From assembly GCF_028869115.1 (NCBI RefSeq), contig NZ_CP079800.1, positions 1,736,001 through 1,800,000 of the forward strand: a stretch of DNA of 64,000 nt. Reading direction: 5' to 3'. The notes beneath the pieces are model-generated. The model worked only from the letters and a program-made list of their open reading frames with translations. It searched no databases and was not told the origin of the DNA. Position 1 is the stretch's first letter. Every line of letters starts with the position of its first letter. This DNA is from Pseudemcibacter aquimaris. Lineage in GTDB: Bacteria; Pseudomonadota; Alphaproteobacteria; Sphingomonadales; Emcibacteraceae. Below are positions 6,987 to 18,320 of the stretch, piece by piece. A program made the position numbers and the translations under genes.

Positions 6987-9900
6987 TGGCAACGAAATGG
7001 CGCAGATATTAATGGCGCAACCGAAGCCACATATGAATTAACCCAAGATGATGTAACCCACGACATTCAAGTGATCGTCAGTTACACCGACGCATTCGGC
7101 AATCCGGAAAGCGTGACATCAAACGAATTCACAAACATTGGCAACAGCAATGACTTACCAACGGGTGATGTTACCATTGACGGCACGCTTATGGAATTAA
7201 GCACCCTCACCGCCAATGTCAGTAATCTGGCTGATCTGGACGGCCTGGGCACACTGCATTATCAATGGAAGGCTGGCGGATCAAACGTTGGTACAGACAG
7301 CAATCAATATACATTAAGCCAATCCGATGTTGGTGAGGTGATCACGGTTACAGTGACATATACCGATGGATTTGGTGCATCGGAAACCGTAACATCAGCA
7401 GGCACATCACCGATCCTGAATTATAACAATGACCCTGAAGGTGACATCACCATCAGCGGCACCGTGGCACAGGGTCAGGAACTGTCTGTAGTCAATACCG
7501 TAACGGATATCGATGGCATAACAACCGGCCCAGAAGCATACCAATGGTATGCGGATGGTGTGGCAATTTCTGGTGCCACCGGAACATCATACACATTGAC
7601 ACAGGCCGAAGTCGGCAAAAACATCACCGTCAAATATTCATATACCGATGATGAAACAAACGACGAGTCCGTTACATCAGCAGAAACAATTGATGTGGTG
7701 AACGTCAACGATTTACCGACTGGTGGCATTTTCCTTACTGGTTCGTGGGATCAGGGCTTCACACTTGGTATCAACACTTCAAACCTTGTGGATATCGACG
7801 GTCTTGGCGCCTTTAATTACCAATGGCAACGCAATGGTGTTGATATCAATGGCGCGACCCAATCAACACATCTTCTAACGCAGGATGATGTGGGCGATGA
7901 TATCCGTTTGGTCTTAACGTACACCGACCAAGAAGGCACACCGGAAACAGTTATTTCCAATGTGGCTTTAGGGATCGGCAACGTTAATGACAACCCAACG
8001 GGCAACATCACAATTTCCGGTACAGGCACCGAGGATCAAACACTTAACCTGATCTCAAATGATGTCGCCGATATCGACGGCCTTGGTTCCTTTAGTTATC
8101 AATGGCAGGCAGATGGTGTTGATATTGTTGGTGAAACGGGTCTTTCACTGACACTGACCGATGACCATGTCGGCAAAGACATCACAATTGTCGGAAAATA
8201 TACTGACGGGCATGGGTATAACGAAACCGTTTCGTCAAATTCCATCGATGATATTCAAAACATCAATGATGACCCAGCAGGCGGCGTCACCATTTCCGGC
8301 ACGGCACGCGAAGGCGAAATTTTACAGGCGATCACAAACACCCTCGCTGATGATGACGGTCTTGGCACGTTAAGTTATCAATGGAAAGCCGACGGCGTTA
8401 ATTTCGGTAGCAACATCGGACATATCGCCCTATCACAAGAACATGTAGGCAAAAACATCACCGTCACCGTTAGTTACACGGACGCACACGGCACACCGGA
8501 AAGCGTTACATCAAGTGAAACCGTCGATGTGGTCAATGTTAATGATCCTGTTATTGGCAAGCCGGTCATCACCGGCAATAATTATGTTGGTTCCGTTCGC
8601 GGCATTGACATGAGCAGCGTTTCCGACGAAGACGGCATTGGCGTACTTAATTACCAATGGAAAGCAGACGGTGTTGATATCGCCGGCGCAACCGAAAGCA
8701 CATACCGCACAACCCATGACGACGCGGGTAAAGTCATTTCTGTAGTAGTAAGCTACACCGATGCTTACGGCCAAGCCGAAAGCACAACATCCGATGATAC
8801 AGGCGCAATAGGTTATGATGCTGCCTTTTTCCTATCTGGTACATGGTATCCTGTTGGTAATAATTCATCATATCTTGATCAATCGGCAGCAACTGCAGAT
8901 CTTCAAATCCTTCACGGTGGTAACGGAAATGGAAGCGATTATTTCATAACCGGTTCCGGTAATGATTATGTCGACCTTGCAGGTGGTATAAACAAAATAA
9001 GCACAGGCGCAGGCAATGACGCCATTAAGTTCAATGGTACAGACATCATTGATGGCGGTGCGGATAGCGATTATATTTCATTTACCGTCAGTGGTCAGAC
9101 AATTGACCTTGCCAACATGCAGGTGGTGAATGTTGAAGAATACCTTCTTAATAATACCAATATCACCATTTCCGCTGATAGTGTCGAGGCCGCAACGGAT
9201 GCCAATAACCTGTTAAAATTATCAGGTGGCAGCAATGTATTTTCCAATGACGCATGGACACCTGGCGGTACAAGTGGCCAATATACGGTTTATACCGCAA
9301 CCGCCACATCCGGCGACACAGTTACGATCCATTTACATACGTCTACTGGACCAACTCCGGTATTCATGCGTGATATGGGGGGTGATATTTATACAGCCGC
9401 AAGCAACGTAGCCCATAACATTGATTGGAGCGACCGGACAGCCAATCTCACAATTAACCTTGGCGGTGGCGCAGATACGTTTATAAGCGGATCTGGTAAT
9501 GATTTCGTAACGCCAAACAATGGCGCAGACATCATTAATCTTGGCGCTGGTAATGACAGCATTGAATATGCACTTGAAGACACCATTGATGGCGACACAG
9601 GGTTCGATACGATTATTTTACAATCAGATAACCTTGACTTAACACCGGACGTGACCAAAGTTTCCAATGTCGAACAAATTTTCATGAACGGTAACAACAA
9701 TGTCGTCATTTTAACCGCTGATGATGTTGAGGCAATAACAGACGCCGACAATGATTTATGGATTTCAACAACTGGCCTTGCCAATACGGTGATCTTAAAC
9801 GAAGACTGGGTTCAAGGCGGCCTTGTCACCCACCCTATCGGGTCAAATCAATTCCGTGAATATACCCGCACGGCAACATCCGGTGATACGGTAACGATTT

Positions 9901-12656
9901 ATCTTGAGGAAGATGCATATTCCGTTGGCTACGCGCACGGCTTTAGCGCGATTACAACAACCTCGATCACATCAAATGACCCAACCGGTTCCGTTTATTA
10001 TGAAAAATCAACCTATAGCGGCCCACATATAAATATTCAGGGTGGTGCCGGTGATGATCATTTTACTGCGGGTGACCGTGATGACACCATTTACACCCAA
10101 GGCGGCAACGATACCGTTTATGCCGGTGGTGGTGACGACCGAATTAACCTGAATACCGGTGCCGATTTGGTTTATGCCGGTGACGGCGATGATTTCATCC
10201 AAATCTGGGATACTACATCGGCCCATACCATTTACGGTGAAAATGGCAGCGATACCCTCATTTATAAGGGGTTAGGCTCGTTTGACGGCGGTACCGACAG
10301 TGGTCTTGATACGGTTGATATTAGAACAGCGGGTACGACATTTGATCTATCCACTACGCAATTCACCAATATCGAAGCCATTAGCATTTCCACTTATGCA
10401 GTTCCGGATAACATAACGGCCGACGATGTTGACCTGGTCACAGAAGCCGGTAAAGACACCCTAAAGGTTCGTGGCTCGGGCACGGTTTATTCCACCGATG
10501 ATTGGACTGTTCAAAACTTCAGTAATATTGATGGAACTGTTTATTACCATTATACGGCAACGGCCACATCCGGTGACACCATGACCCTTAGCGTCCAATC
10601 GGGAATGGATGCATTCTATAACGCGGATGTCGATGGATCATACACTGCTGGTGAATTAGTCGGTTTTGAAAGCACAGGTGTTAATACCTATGCCGCGATC
10701 AATGATTTTGATAGCGCCATGAATTTAAGTAACGATTCAAATAATCTGACTGTTTATAATAGACGTGGCGAAAATTCCATTGAAACCGGAAGCGGTAATG
10801 ACACTATCCATACGGATGTCATCTATGGAACCTATAATGGTGGTAGTGGTAATGATACGCTTATTTTCAATGGCCAAAGTATTTCTACATCAATGTATGG
10901 TAGTTATTCAAACATTGAAAATCTGACCCTTAACGGTGTTGGTATCACATTGAATATTAGCGCAAGTAATATTTACGGCATCAATGCATCAAATTCGCTG
11001 AATATCACATCAAATGCGTCTACCAATGGCATCAATTTTACCGGAAGCTGGTCTCTTGATTACGAAGATGCAAGTATTGTCCGCTTTACATCAAACGATG
11101 CAGCAGCACCTGTTTATGTGAACATTAATAAATCCGGCAATTATAATGAAATTATCAGCAACATTACCAAACAAACCTCGAACCAGTTCTTAGGCGCGAG
11201 CGATAAACCGGCGATTTTCTATAAACCGGATAGCGGCAGTAGTTACCTTATTTTTAATGAATCCGATGGTGGTTTTTATGCCACAGGTTCCGGTACAGAT
11301 AGTGTCTGGAATAAAACCGGCTTTATCACATGGGACGGCGGCGCCGGCACGGATTATCTGAATTATTCACAACGAGGATCTGGCGTTAACATTAACCTGT
11401 TAACCGATACCCACACCAATGGCTCTAGCCCAAGTGACAAAATCGATAATGTGGAATGGATCACTGGTTCAAATTTTAATGACGTTATTTACGGCGAAAA
11501 TCATAATGAAAACTTCCTTGGCGGTAACGGAAATGACACCTTAATGGGTGGAATGGGCCTTGATATCATTAAGGGCGAAGGGGGTAATGATATCATTTAC
11601 GGTAGTAACGCCACGACCAATGACAACATTCTTGATGAACTTTATGGCGGTAGCGGAAATGACACGATTTATTTCCATTATGGTGATCGTCTCTATGGTG
11701 AGGGTAATTTCGACAAGGCAATTTTAATGTCAACTGTAGACACAAACATCAACCTTGGTGATGAAATCTATAGAACCCTTGAATTAATAAACATTGACGG
11801 TAACCACGCAAACAGCCTTATCGCCGATCAGGCATCAATCTTTACAACGACAGGTGGCGGAAATATTCTTTATGTTAATGGCGGGGCCGATGACACACTT
11901 TACTTAGACGAAGCATGGTCAAAAGTGACCACAACATTTTATGATGGCGTAATGTATGACACCTATACATTTACAGGTACAACAATACACATAAGCCAGA
12001 ATATTGGTTCCATTAAATATTCCCCAGATGTGGATGGTGTTTATAGCCCGGGTGAGATTCACGGATACACCACCTCCGGAATATATACATCCATCAATGA
12101 TTTCGACAGTGCCATCAATTTATTCGGTTCTGGCTCTGCCCCGTTAAATATCGACAGTGGTGGTGGTAACGATCATATTGTTACAAGCAGTGGAAACGAC
12201 TTCATTAGAGGCGGCGCGGGTAATGATTATATTGACGGCGACACCGGCGAGGATGATATCAATGGTGAAGCGGGTGATGATACCATCGTCTTTAACAATG
12301 ATTTAATCAGTTTCTTTGATGGCGGTAGCGGTACAGACACATTATTATTTGATGACTTCGGCCTAAACATCGATTTCAACATTTATAATGTTGATGACAT
12401 AGAAATCATCGACCTTGCTGATAAAGGAAACACAATCTCGTTCACAATATTTGATATGCAGAATATGACGGAACAAGGTGATGACTTTGAATACACCCTT
12501 ATCATTAAGGGCGGCGGGTCTGATGTTGTTAATTCACTAGGACAATCTTGGATTAATACTGGCCCAGAAGCGATCGATGGACAATTTTATACGAAATATG
12601 AAACAGGACTTTACAATCTGTTGATTGATGATGACATCACAATGAATATTTCCTAA
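6981..12656 (+). CDS. Giant Ig-like/RTX adhesin, 5'-truncated
   Basis: The first possible start is a GTG at 7071, but repeat-encoding codons continue in frame upstream to 6981 with no start codon, beginning in mid-repeat at YQWQRNGADI; the true N-terminus is lost. About 1,891 residues remain. Residues ~1-610 are one partial plus six complete Ig-like repeats of ~100 residues (YQWKADGVDI, DVGKxIxVxVSYTD, ESVTS, closing at VNDxPTG). The rest alternates RTX-type GGxGNDxI nonapeptides, which bind Ca2+ after export, with a recurring ~70-residue module (DVEAxTDADNxL, GDTVTI). The C-terminus ends in the same LLIDxDI module as the next gene. Such proteins are usually type I secreted adhesins; no secretion genes are present. 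With no start or promoter it is probably inactive here unless the join is an artefact. Confidence 0.8.
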   Translation, partial: YQWQRNGADINGATEATYELTQDDVTHDIQVIVSYTDAFGNPESVTSNEFTNIGNSNDLPTGDVTIDGTLMELSTLTANVSNLADLDGLGTLHYQWKAGGSNVGTDSNQYTLSQSDVGEVITVTVTYTDGFGASETVTSAGTSPILNYNNDPEGDITISGTVAQGQELSVVNTVTDIDGITTGPEAYQWYADGVAISGATGTSYTLTQAEVGKNITVKYSYTDDETNDESVTSAETIDVVNVNDLPTGGIFLTGSWDQGFTLGINTSNLVDIDGLGAFNYQWQRNGVDINGATQSTHLLTQDDVGDDIRLVLTYTDQEGTPETVISNVALGIGNVNDNPTGNITISGTGTEDQTLNLISNDVADIDGLGSFSYQWQADGVDIVGETGLSLTLTDDHVGKDITIVGKYTDGHGYNETVSSNSIDDIQNINDDPAGGVTISGTAREGEILQAITNTLADDDGLGTLSYQWKADGVNFGSNIGHIALSQEHVGKNITVTVSYTDAHGTPESVTSSETVDVVNVNDPVIGKPVITGNNYVGSVRGIDMSSVSDEDGIGVLNYQWKADGVDIAGATESTYRTTHDDAGKVISVVVSYTDAYGQAESTTSDDTGAIGYDAAFFLSGTWYPVGNNSSYLDQSAATADLQILHGGNGNGSDYFITGSGNDYVDLAGGINKISTGAGNDAIKFNGTDIIDGGADSDYISFTVSGQTIDLANMQVVNVEEYLLNNTNITISADSVEAATDANNLLKLSGGSNVFSNDAWTPGGTSGQYTVYTATATSGDTVTIHLHTSTGPTPVFMRDMGGDIYTAASNVAHNIDWSDRTANLTINLGGGADTFISGSGNDFVTPNNGADIINLGAGNDSIEYALEDTIDGDTGFDTIILQSDNLDLTPDVTKVSNVEQIFMNGNNNVVILTADDVEAITDADNDLWISTTGLANTVILNEDWVQGGLVTHPIGSNQFREYTRTATSGDTVTIYLEEDAYSVGYAHGFSAITTTSITSNDPTGSVYYEKSTYSGPHINIQGGAGDDHFTAGDRDDTIYTQGGNDTVYAGGGDDRINLNTGADLVYAGDGDDFIQIWDTTSAHTIYGENGSDTLIYKGLGSFDGGTDSGLDTVDIRTAGTTFDLSTTQFTNIEAISISTYAVPDNITADDVDLVTEAGKDTLKVRGSGTVYSTDDWTVQNFSNIDGTVYYHYTATATSGDTMTLSVQSGMDAFYNADVDGSYTAGELVGFESTGVNTYAAINDFDSAMNLSNDSNNLTVYNRRGENSIETGSGNDTIHTDVIYGTYNGGSGNDTLIFNGQSISTSMYGSYSNIENLTLNGVGITLNISASNIYGINASNSLNITSNASTNGINFTGSWSLDYEDASIVRFTSNDAAAPVYVNINKSGNYNEIISNITKQTSNQFLGASDKPAIFYKPDSGSSYLIFNESDGGFYATGSGTDSVWNKTGFITWDGGAGTDYLNYSQRGSGVNINLLTDTHTNGSSPSDKIDNVEWITGSNFNDVIYGENHNENFLGGNGNDTLMGGMGLDIIKGEGGNDIIYGSNATTNDNILDELYGGSGNDTIYFHYGDRLYGEGNFDKAILMSTVDTNINLGDEIYRTLELINIDGNHANSLIADQASIFTTTGGGNILYVNGGADDTLYLDEAWSKVTTTFYDGVMYDTYTFTGTTIHISQNIGSIKYSPDVDGVYSPGEIHGYTTSGIYTSINDFDSAINLFGSGSAPLNIDSGGGNDHIVTSSGNDFIRGGAGNDYIDGDTGEDDINGEAGDDTIVFNNDLISFFDGGSGTDTLLFDDFGLNIDFNIYNVDDIEIIDLADKGNTISFTIFDMQNMTEQGDDFEYTLIIKGGGSDVVNSLGQSWINTGPEAIDGQFYTKYETGLYNLLIDDDITMNIS

Positions 12657-12665
12657 TCAATAAAT

Positions 12666-12702
12666 GGCGGTGTTCTTTTGGGGTACCGCCGATTATTTTT
12701 TT
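12666..12702 (+). terminator. Intrinsic terminator after the Ig-like/RTX gene
   Basis: GGCGGT (12666-12671) pairs with ACCGCC (12685-12690), followed by GATTATTTTTTTC. It lies nine bases after the stop codon. Confidence 0.75.
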
Positions 12703-12970
12703 CTTTACAGATATAGTGACTTAATGTTTACTGCCCGACATGATTTTTGGGGGCGATGGAATGGTTAATTCTGTCGATTTTTTCCCTGCTTAAAATTATC
12801 AATTCGTATTTTTTGAAAGTATCTAGTATTGAAAAATGGCAGTGATTAATGGGTCACAGCAAATCAGTTAAGTTTTTATGTAAATTATTTTTTCTTAGTA
12901 ACGTTTTAGTAGCAACTAATATGTAATTTATTGCATATAAACATGAATCACTAAAAAGTGGGTACTTAAA
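12703..12970 (+). other. Intergenic region with a degenerate copy of the downstream RTX gene leader
   Basis: GTTTACTGCCC (12726-12736) and GGGGGCGATGGAATG (12749-12763) match the region before the third RTX gene (GTTTACTGCCC at 18337-18347, GGGGGCTATGGAATG at 18371-18385). The matching ATG here opens only a 10-codon frame (12761-12793). The rest is AT-rich and should carry the promoter for the gene at 12971. Confidence 0.6.
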
Positions 12971-15900
12971 GTGCAAGACAACAACAAAGAACAATCAAGC
13001 TCAAAATATAAATTCAGCAAAAAGAAAAAAGCATCAATCCTCATGACATTATTACCATTGTCTGCCTGTGGCGGGGGTGGTACTGCTGGTGGTGGTGGTG
13101 GCGGAACGCCCACTCCTCCTGCGCCTGCGGAACCTGCTGAATTTATTGAAAGTCCGACGGACACATGGATTGCACGTGATAACCGTAACACAACACTGGA
13201 TCAGGCGGACGCAACAACCGACCTAACCGTCACCGGTAAAAGTGGTAATGACACTATCCATACCGGAAGTGGTGCTGATAATATCATGGGTGCTGCCGGA
13301 AATGATATCATTCGTGCGGGCGAAGGTGCCGATACGGTTGACGCCGGCAACGGCAATGATGCCATCGTATTAATCGGCACAACAACAGCCGGACAATATG
13401 ATCAAGCCGACATCAACAATGCCGGAAACGGTTATAACCTTTCTAACATTATTACTCTTGCGGATTTAAATGGCCGCACTGTGTCAGAGGTCGTCGCCGG
13501 TGAAAGCATCAATGGCGGCGCCGGCACAAACACACTGTTTATATACGGAAATGTCGATCTGACAGGCGTTACAGTCAGTAACGTAACTGTGCTTGAAATT
13601 CATTCAACGGTTACAATTACACCAGATCAACTTGCCATGTTCACAACAGTAAACGGTGACGGGACATCAGTTATAAACATTGATGTACCATCCGGTGATA
13701 CATATGTCCTTGACCTTACGGGAATGAGCGTCGATGAGATCGCAGAAATCAACGTCACAGGAAACCTGACATTCCGCATTTCCGATACATCACAGCTTGA
13801 TGGCATTACCGATGTTAATTCAACAAGCGGCACCATCACCCTTGATGTGGTTGATGCCGGTTCTGATACTGTTGTTGACCTTGGCGAGATCGCGGATACA
13901 TTCAATGTCATTGATGAAATCACACTGGATGATCAGGTAACATTGGATATTCTTGATGGCACAGATATCACTGGTCTTGGCCTAACTGACATCGGCGGCA
14001 GTGGCGAAGTTAATACAAACGGCAACAGCACAACACAAAATACCCTTGATACCAACGTCACTCTTGGTGGCACGGTTAGTATTGCTTTACCTGAATTATC
14101 GATCAATGATCCATCCGAAGATGAAGTAGAGGCCACAGAACCATTTACCGTTACCCTGTCATTTGCGTCCAGCGCTACAGTGACTGTGGATTATAACCTT
14201 AGCAATGGTCAAAATGGCACCCTTACCTTTAATCCTGGTGAAACAGTGCAAACCATCACCGCCAATTGGACAGATGACAGCACAGATGAAAACAATGAAA
14301 CCATCACCGCAACATTAAGCAACCCGTCAAATGCGGATATCGCCGATGCTACGGGTGTTTTAACCATCCTTGATGATGATAATCCACCTAGCCTAAGCAT
14401 TAATAATATTGCAGTGGATGAAGTAGATGAAACTGGCACATTCACAGTTACGTTATCGCAGGCTTCTGGAAAAACGGTAACTGTTGATTACACAGCCCCA
14501 GATGGCAGCACAGGTACGCTGACCTTTAACCCGGGTGATACACAGAAAACATTTTCAACCGCTTGGACGGATGACACCACCGACGAAAACGATGAAATCG
14601 TCAATGCGACCCTAAGCAATCCGACGAATGCAACGATTGCCGATGGCACCGGGCAACTGAATATTCAGGATGATGACAACCCACCAACCATCAGCATTAA
14701 TAACACATCCGCTGATGAGGCCGACGAAATCGCAACATTCACCGTTACCCTGTCCGAGGCATCCGGCAAAACAGTCACTGTTGATTACACAGCCCCTGAT
14801 GGCGGCACAGGAACATTAACGTTCAATGCTGGTGAAACCCAAAAAACATTCACGACCACATGGTCCGATGACAGCACAGACGAGGATAATGAAACGGCGA
14901 ACGCCACATTATCAAACCCGTCAAACGCAAGCATTGCCGACGGCAGCGGCCAGTTAACAATCCTTGATGATGATCCCTCCCCGACCATCAGCATTAATGA
15001 TATTTCTGCGGATGAAATTGATGAAACGGCAACCTTTACCGTTACTCTATCCAATTCAAGCATCAGAACCATCACCGTGGATTACACCGCGCCGGATGGC
15101 AGCACCGGGACGCTCACTTTTAACCCGGGTGATACACAGAAAACATTCACGACCGCATGGTCCGATGATTTCAACCGCGAGGACGATGAAGTCGTTAACG
15201 CGACCCTTAGCAACCCGACAAATGCAACCATCGCAGACGGTTCTGGCCAGCTAACCATTCAGGATGACGACCATACGGTTGCTTTTTCCGATGGTACGCG
15301 TCTTATGGATTTATCACTATCCAGCAACAGTGTGACACGCGGCGAAGATGGCATTGAATTAACATTTGACCTTAACGGAAACGCCGCCACAATCCATGTG
15401 GAAGTGACCGACCAATTCGGTAACACCGACCTTTACAGCTTTACCGGTACAAGCGGCACAATGGCCCTTGAAATGGATGGCAGAGAAAATCAGACATCCG
15501 CACACGGTATGACCAATGTGTCCAGTTATCAGGTAAGCAGTGTTTATTTCGAAGACAGCAATGGCAACATCAGCTATCTTGATAATCAAAACTTTACTGA
15601 TTATAGTTTCAATAAAACCGTAAGCGTTTCATCCGGAACAGTCAGCAGCCCGACTGTATCTATGTCTCTTTCATCATTCTCGCTCGGTTCATCAGCGATC
15701 ACACTGGGTGATGGTGAAACACCGCAAATCATCACATTTGATACGACCATTAACAGCGGTCTTGTTGATGGTGTTATGGTGAAATTTGAAGATGCCAATG
15801 GCGTATTGCATTCAACATTCTTTAGCGGCTCTTCTGGCGAAACGGCACTTATGTTTGATGAGCAAATAGCCGAAAGCGGAACATACACGCTTTATTCCGT

Positions 15901-18292
15901 TGAAGTATTCGATCATTCCGGTAATTCGGTTGTATATAACAAAAGCCAGATTGATACATTGTTTGGCGCATCTGAAAGCACATTTACGCTTACAAACACC
16001 GAAAGCATCGATTTCACAGTACCAACCAGCACAAAAGATTCCTTCCTGCCTTGGGATTTATATAACCCAAGTGGTATTGATTATGTGGATGGTGTCCTTT
16101 CCGGTTATGGTTATCAAACAAATGCCGATGGTTCACCGCTTATTATCACCTATAGTTTCGGTCATCCGGATAATAGTGAGTTTAGATCAAATTATTCCGA
16201 TAATAATTACGAAGCCGCGTCTAAAATCGATCAATTCACAGGCGAACAACAAGCCATCGTGCGTGAAATGCTTTCCCAGATTTCCGAAGACGTGAACATC
16301 ATCTTTGTTGAGGTTCCAGATGACGGAAACGAAGCAGGTAACATGCGCTTCACATGGACAGAGAACGGCTTTGAAACACCGAACAACGCATTTGCATGGG
16401 CATATTACCCATTCAGCCACGCAACAGCAGGCGATGTATGGTTTTCCGAAGAAACAATTCTGCCGGAAATGAATCTTGACGTAACAAATACGCTGTTTAA
16501 AAATACAATCATCCATGAAATTGGTCACGCACTGGGTCTTAAGCATACTTTTGAAGAAGATGGCCTATTCAATGAAATGCCAAACCAATTTGACGGCAAA
16601 GATTACACCATGATGGCGTATGACATTGTGGCGACCAATGCCGCTGGCTTTACAGAAAACAGCGCACCGACTGACCTAATGTGGATTGATATTCTTGCGC
16701 TTCAATATGTTTATGGTGCCAACTACACATTCAGTGCGGGTGATGATGTTTATCACATTATGCCAGAACAATGGAATTACCATACACTTTGGGATTACAG
16801 CGGTGTTGATACACTGGACGCGAGCAACTTTACCGCCGGCGTTAATATCAACCTTGATCCCGGCTCATGGTCCAATGTCGGTATTGTTATTGATGTAACC
16901 ACAAATAGCGGTGACGCATTCAATCAAACATTACACATTGCCCCTGATACCTTTATCGAAAATGTTGTCGGCGGTTCCGGCAATGATATTCTTTCCGGTA
17001 ACATTAAAGACAACGTGATTACTGGTGGCGCGGGTAACGACACCATGGTTGGTGATGATGGTGATGATACCTTTATCATTGATGGGAATTCTAATTTCTC
17101 ATCTGACAGCATTAACGGTGGCAATGACCGTGATACGGTTCAGGTTTCCGGCGTTACTAATTTTGATGCCAACAACCTTACGATCCTGAATGTGGAAATG
17201 TTTAATATTGCGGTTGGCAATCATGCACAAACATTCACCATTGATGCATCCGATGTTGTTGCCAAAACCAGTGGTGCAAACACCCTATTCATCAAGGGTG
17301 ATGCAACAGACACCATTAACACCGCAAGCACCTGGTTAACCAATGGTACTGTGACAAACGTACATGCCAAGACGGACGGTACATTCTATGTCACCTACAC
17401 AAGCGGCAGCGCGACCATTTACATGGATGTTGAAATCGGAACGCTTTCAAACTTCCCTGCCTTTAGCTTTGAAACATTCAATGAAATCACATCAACCAGC
17501 TACGCCGGCGGTGACGGAACAATTACAGGCACAGCAACACTTGCCATGCGCAGTTCATCAGAAGATCTGACCGTGACATCGATTGGTTTTAACAACATCA
17601 TGACCGGTAGCGGTGATGACACAGTGACAAGTACCAATGGCGGTGATTTTTATATCGATGGCGGTGGTGCGGATGCGCTTACCAATATTTCAACGATCAG
17701 TTACGCAAATTCTGATGCGGGTGTAAATGTGGACCTTGCAAACGGCACCGCAACAGGTGGCTATGCCGAGGGTGACACATTTGACAATTCCGGCATTACG
17801 GACGTGACCGTTTATGGCTCATCCAAGGATGATACACTTAAAGCAGGAACCGACAATGCATCACTTCATGGTCTTAAGGGCGATGATACGCTGATCGGTG
17901 GAACAGGAACTGATACACTTGATGGCGGCGAAGGTAACGATATGATCCATTACGGCGCGGGTGATACCATCCGTGGTGGTGATGGGTATGATTATCTTAT
18001 TCTGCAAGATGACTTGGACCTTAGCACTGAAACATTGCTAACTCTTGAAGAAGTCGACGTCAGTGGCGGCGGCAATCAGACAGTGACCTTAGCAGTGCAA
18101 GATGTGCTTGATTTAACCGACGCCGATAACAAATTAATCATCAGCGGCGACAGCGGTGATGCGGTGACATCAACTGGCGAAGGATGGGTTCAAGGTGCTG
18201 ATACCTATATCGAAAATGAAGTCTATAATGTCTATACATCAGGCGGTGCAACGCTTCTGATTGACGAAGATATCAGCCAGACAATAACATAA
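12971..18292 (+). CDS. Calx-beta/RTX protein with embedded serralysin (M10) protease
   Basis: 1,773 residues, GTG start. Residues 1-36 are a Lys-rich n-region, a hydrophobic stretch and a lipobox-like LLPLSAC followed by poly-Gly, so a lipid-anchored form is possible. Then RTX nonapeptides (~85-135) and a domain shared with the next gene (~140-340). Four tandem Calx-beta domains (~375-765) each show SADExDETATFTVTLS and end in LTIxDDD. Two Ig-like segments follow. A metzincin domain has HEIGHALGLKH at 1182-1192 (three zinc His, catalytic Glu) and the Met-turn YTMMAYD at 1212-1218, then serralysin-type RTX repeats from ~1330 and a terminal LLIDEDI module. Serralysins cleave extracellular proteins after Ca2+-driven folding and are normally ~50 kDa; a copy inside a giant Calx-beta protein is unusual. 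No inhibitor or type I exporter lies nearby. Confidence 0.9.
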   Translation: MQDNNKEQSSSKYKFSKKKKASILMTLLPLSACGGGGTAGGGGGGTPTPPAPAEPAEFIESPTDTWIARDNRNTTLDQADATTDLTVTGKSGNDTIHTGSGADNIMGAAGNDIIRAGEGADTVDAGNGNDAIVLIGTTTAGQYDQADINNAGNGYNLSNIITLADLNGRTVSEVVAGESINGGAGTNTLFIYGNVDLTGVTVSNVTVLEIHSTVTITPDQLAMFTTVNGDGTSVINIDVPSGDTYVLDLTGMSVDEIAEINVTGNLTFRISDTSQLDGITDVNSTSGTITLDVVDAGSDTVVDLGEIADTFNVIDEITLDDQVTLDILDGTDITGLGLTDIGGSGEVNTNGNSTTQNTLDTNVTLGGTVSIALPELSINDPSEDEVEATEPFTVTLSFASSATVTVDYNLSNGQNGTLTFNPGETVQTITANWTDDSTDENNETITATLSNPSNADIADATGVLTILDDDNPPSLSINNIAVDEVDETGTFTVTLSQASGKTVTVDYTAPDGSTGTLTFNPGDTQKTFSTAWTDDTTDENDEIVNATLSNPTNATIADGTGQLNIQDDDNPPTISINNTSADEADEIATFTVTLSEASGKTVTVDYTAPDGGTGTLTFNAGETQKTFTTTWSDDSTDEDNETANATLSNPSNASIADGSGQLTILDDDPSPTISINDISADEIDETATFTVTLSNSSIRTITVDYTAPDGSTGTLTFNPGDTQKTFTTAWSDDFNREDDEVVNATLSNPTNATIADGSGQLTIQDDDHTVAFSDGTRLMDLSLSSNSVTRGEDGIELTFDLNGNAATIHVEVTDQFGNTDLYSFTGTSGTMALEMDGRENQTSAHGMTNVSSYQVSSVYFEDSNGNISYLDNQNFTDYSFNKTVSVSSGTVSSPTVSMSLSSFSLGSSAITLGDGETPQIITFDTTINSGLVDGVMVKFEDANGVLHSTFFSGSSGETALMFDEQIAESGTYTLYSVEVFDHSGNSVVYNKSQIDTLFGASESTFTLTNTESIDFTVPTSTKDSFLPWDLYNPSGIDYVDGVLSGYGYQTNADGSPLIITYSFGHPDNSEFRSNYSDNNYEAASKIDQFTGEQQAIVREMLSQISEDVNIIFVEVPDDGNEAGNMRFTWTENGFETPNNAFAWAYYPFSHATAGDVWFSEETILPEMNLDVTNTLFKNTIIHEIGHALGLKHTFEEDGLFNEMPNQFDGKDYTMMAYDIVATNAAGFTENSAPTDLMWIDILALQYVYGANYTFSAGDDVYHIMPEQWNYHTLWDYSGVDTLDASNFTAGVNINLDPGSWSNVGIVIDVTTNSGDAFNQTLHIAPDTFIENVVGGSGNDILSGNIKDNVITGGAGNDTMVGDDGDDTFIIDGNSNFSSDSINGGNDRDTVQVSGVTNFDANNLTILNVEMFNIAVGNHAQTFTIDASDVVAKTSGANTLFIKGDATDTINTASTWLTNGTVTNVHAKTDGTFYVTYTSGSATIYMDVEIGTLSNFPAFSFETFNEITSTSYAGGDGTITGTATLAMRSSSEDLTVTSIGFNNIMTGSGDDTVTSTNGGDFYIDGGGADALTNISTISYANSDAGVNVDLANGTATGGYAEGDTFDNSGITDVTVYGSSKDDTLKAGTDNASLHGLKGDDTLIGGTGTDTLDGGEGNDMIHYGAGDTIRGGDGYDYLILQDDLDLSTETLLTLEEVDVSGGGNQTVTLAVQDVLDLTDADNKLIISGDSGDAVTSTGEGWVQGADTYIENEVYNVYTSGGATLLIDEDISQTIT

Positions 18293-18320
18293 AGTAATTG
18301 CTCCTAGTTTTTACTTTACA

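Noticed and set aside
7071-7073. GTG as the natural start of the Ig-like/RTX gene
   Set aside because: The in-frame codons upstream (6981-7070) still encode the same Ig-like repeat and there is no ribosome binding site, so this GTG is internal to a truncated gene.
8920-12650. Short-period DNA repeats that could suggest a CRISPR or satellite array
   Set aside because: They are codon-level echoes of RTX GGxGNDxI and Calx-beta/Ig protein repeats, with no constant spacers or identical units.
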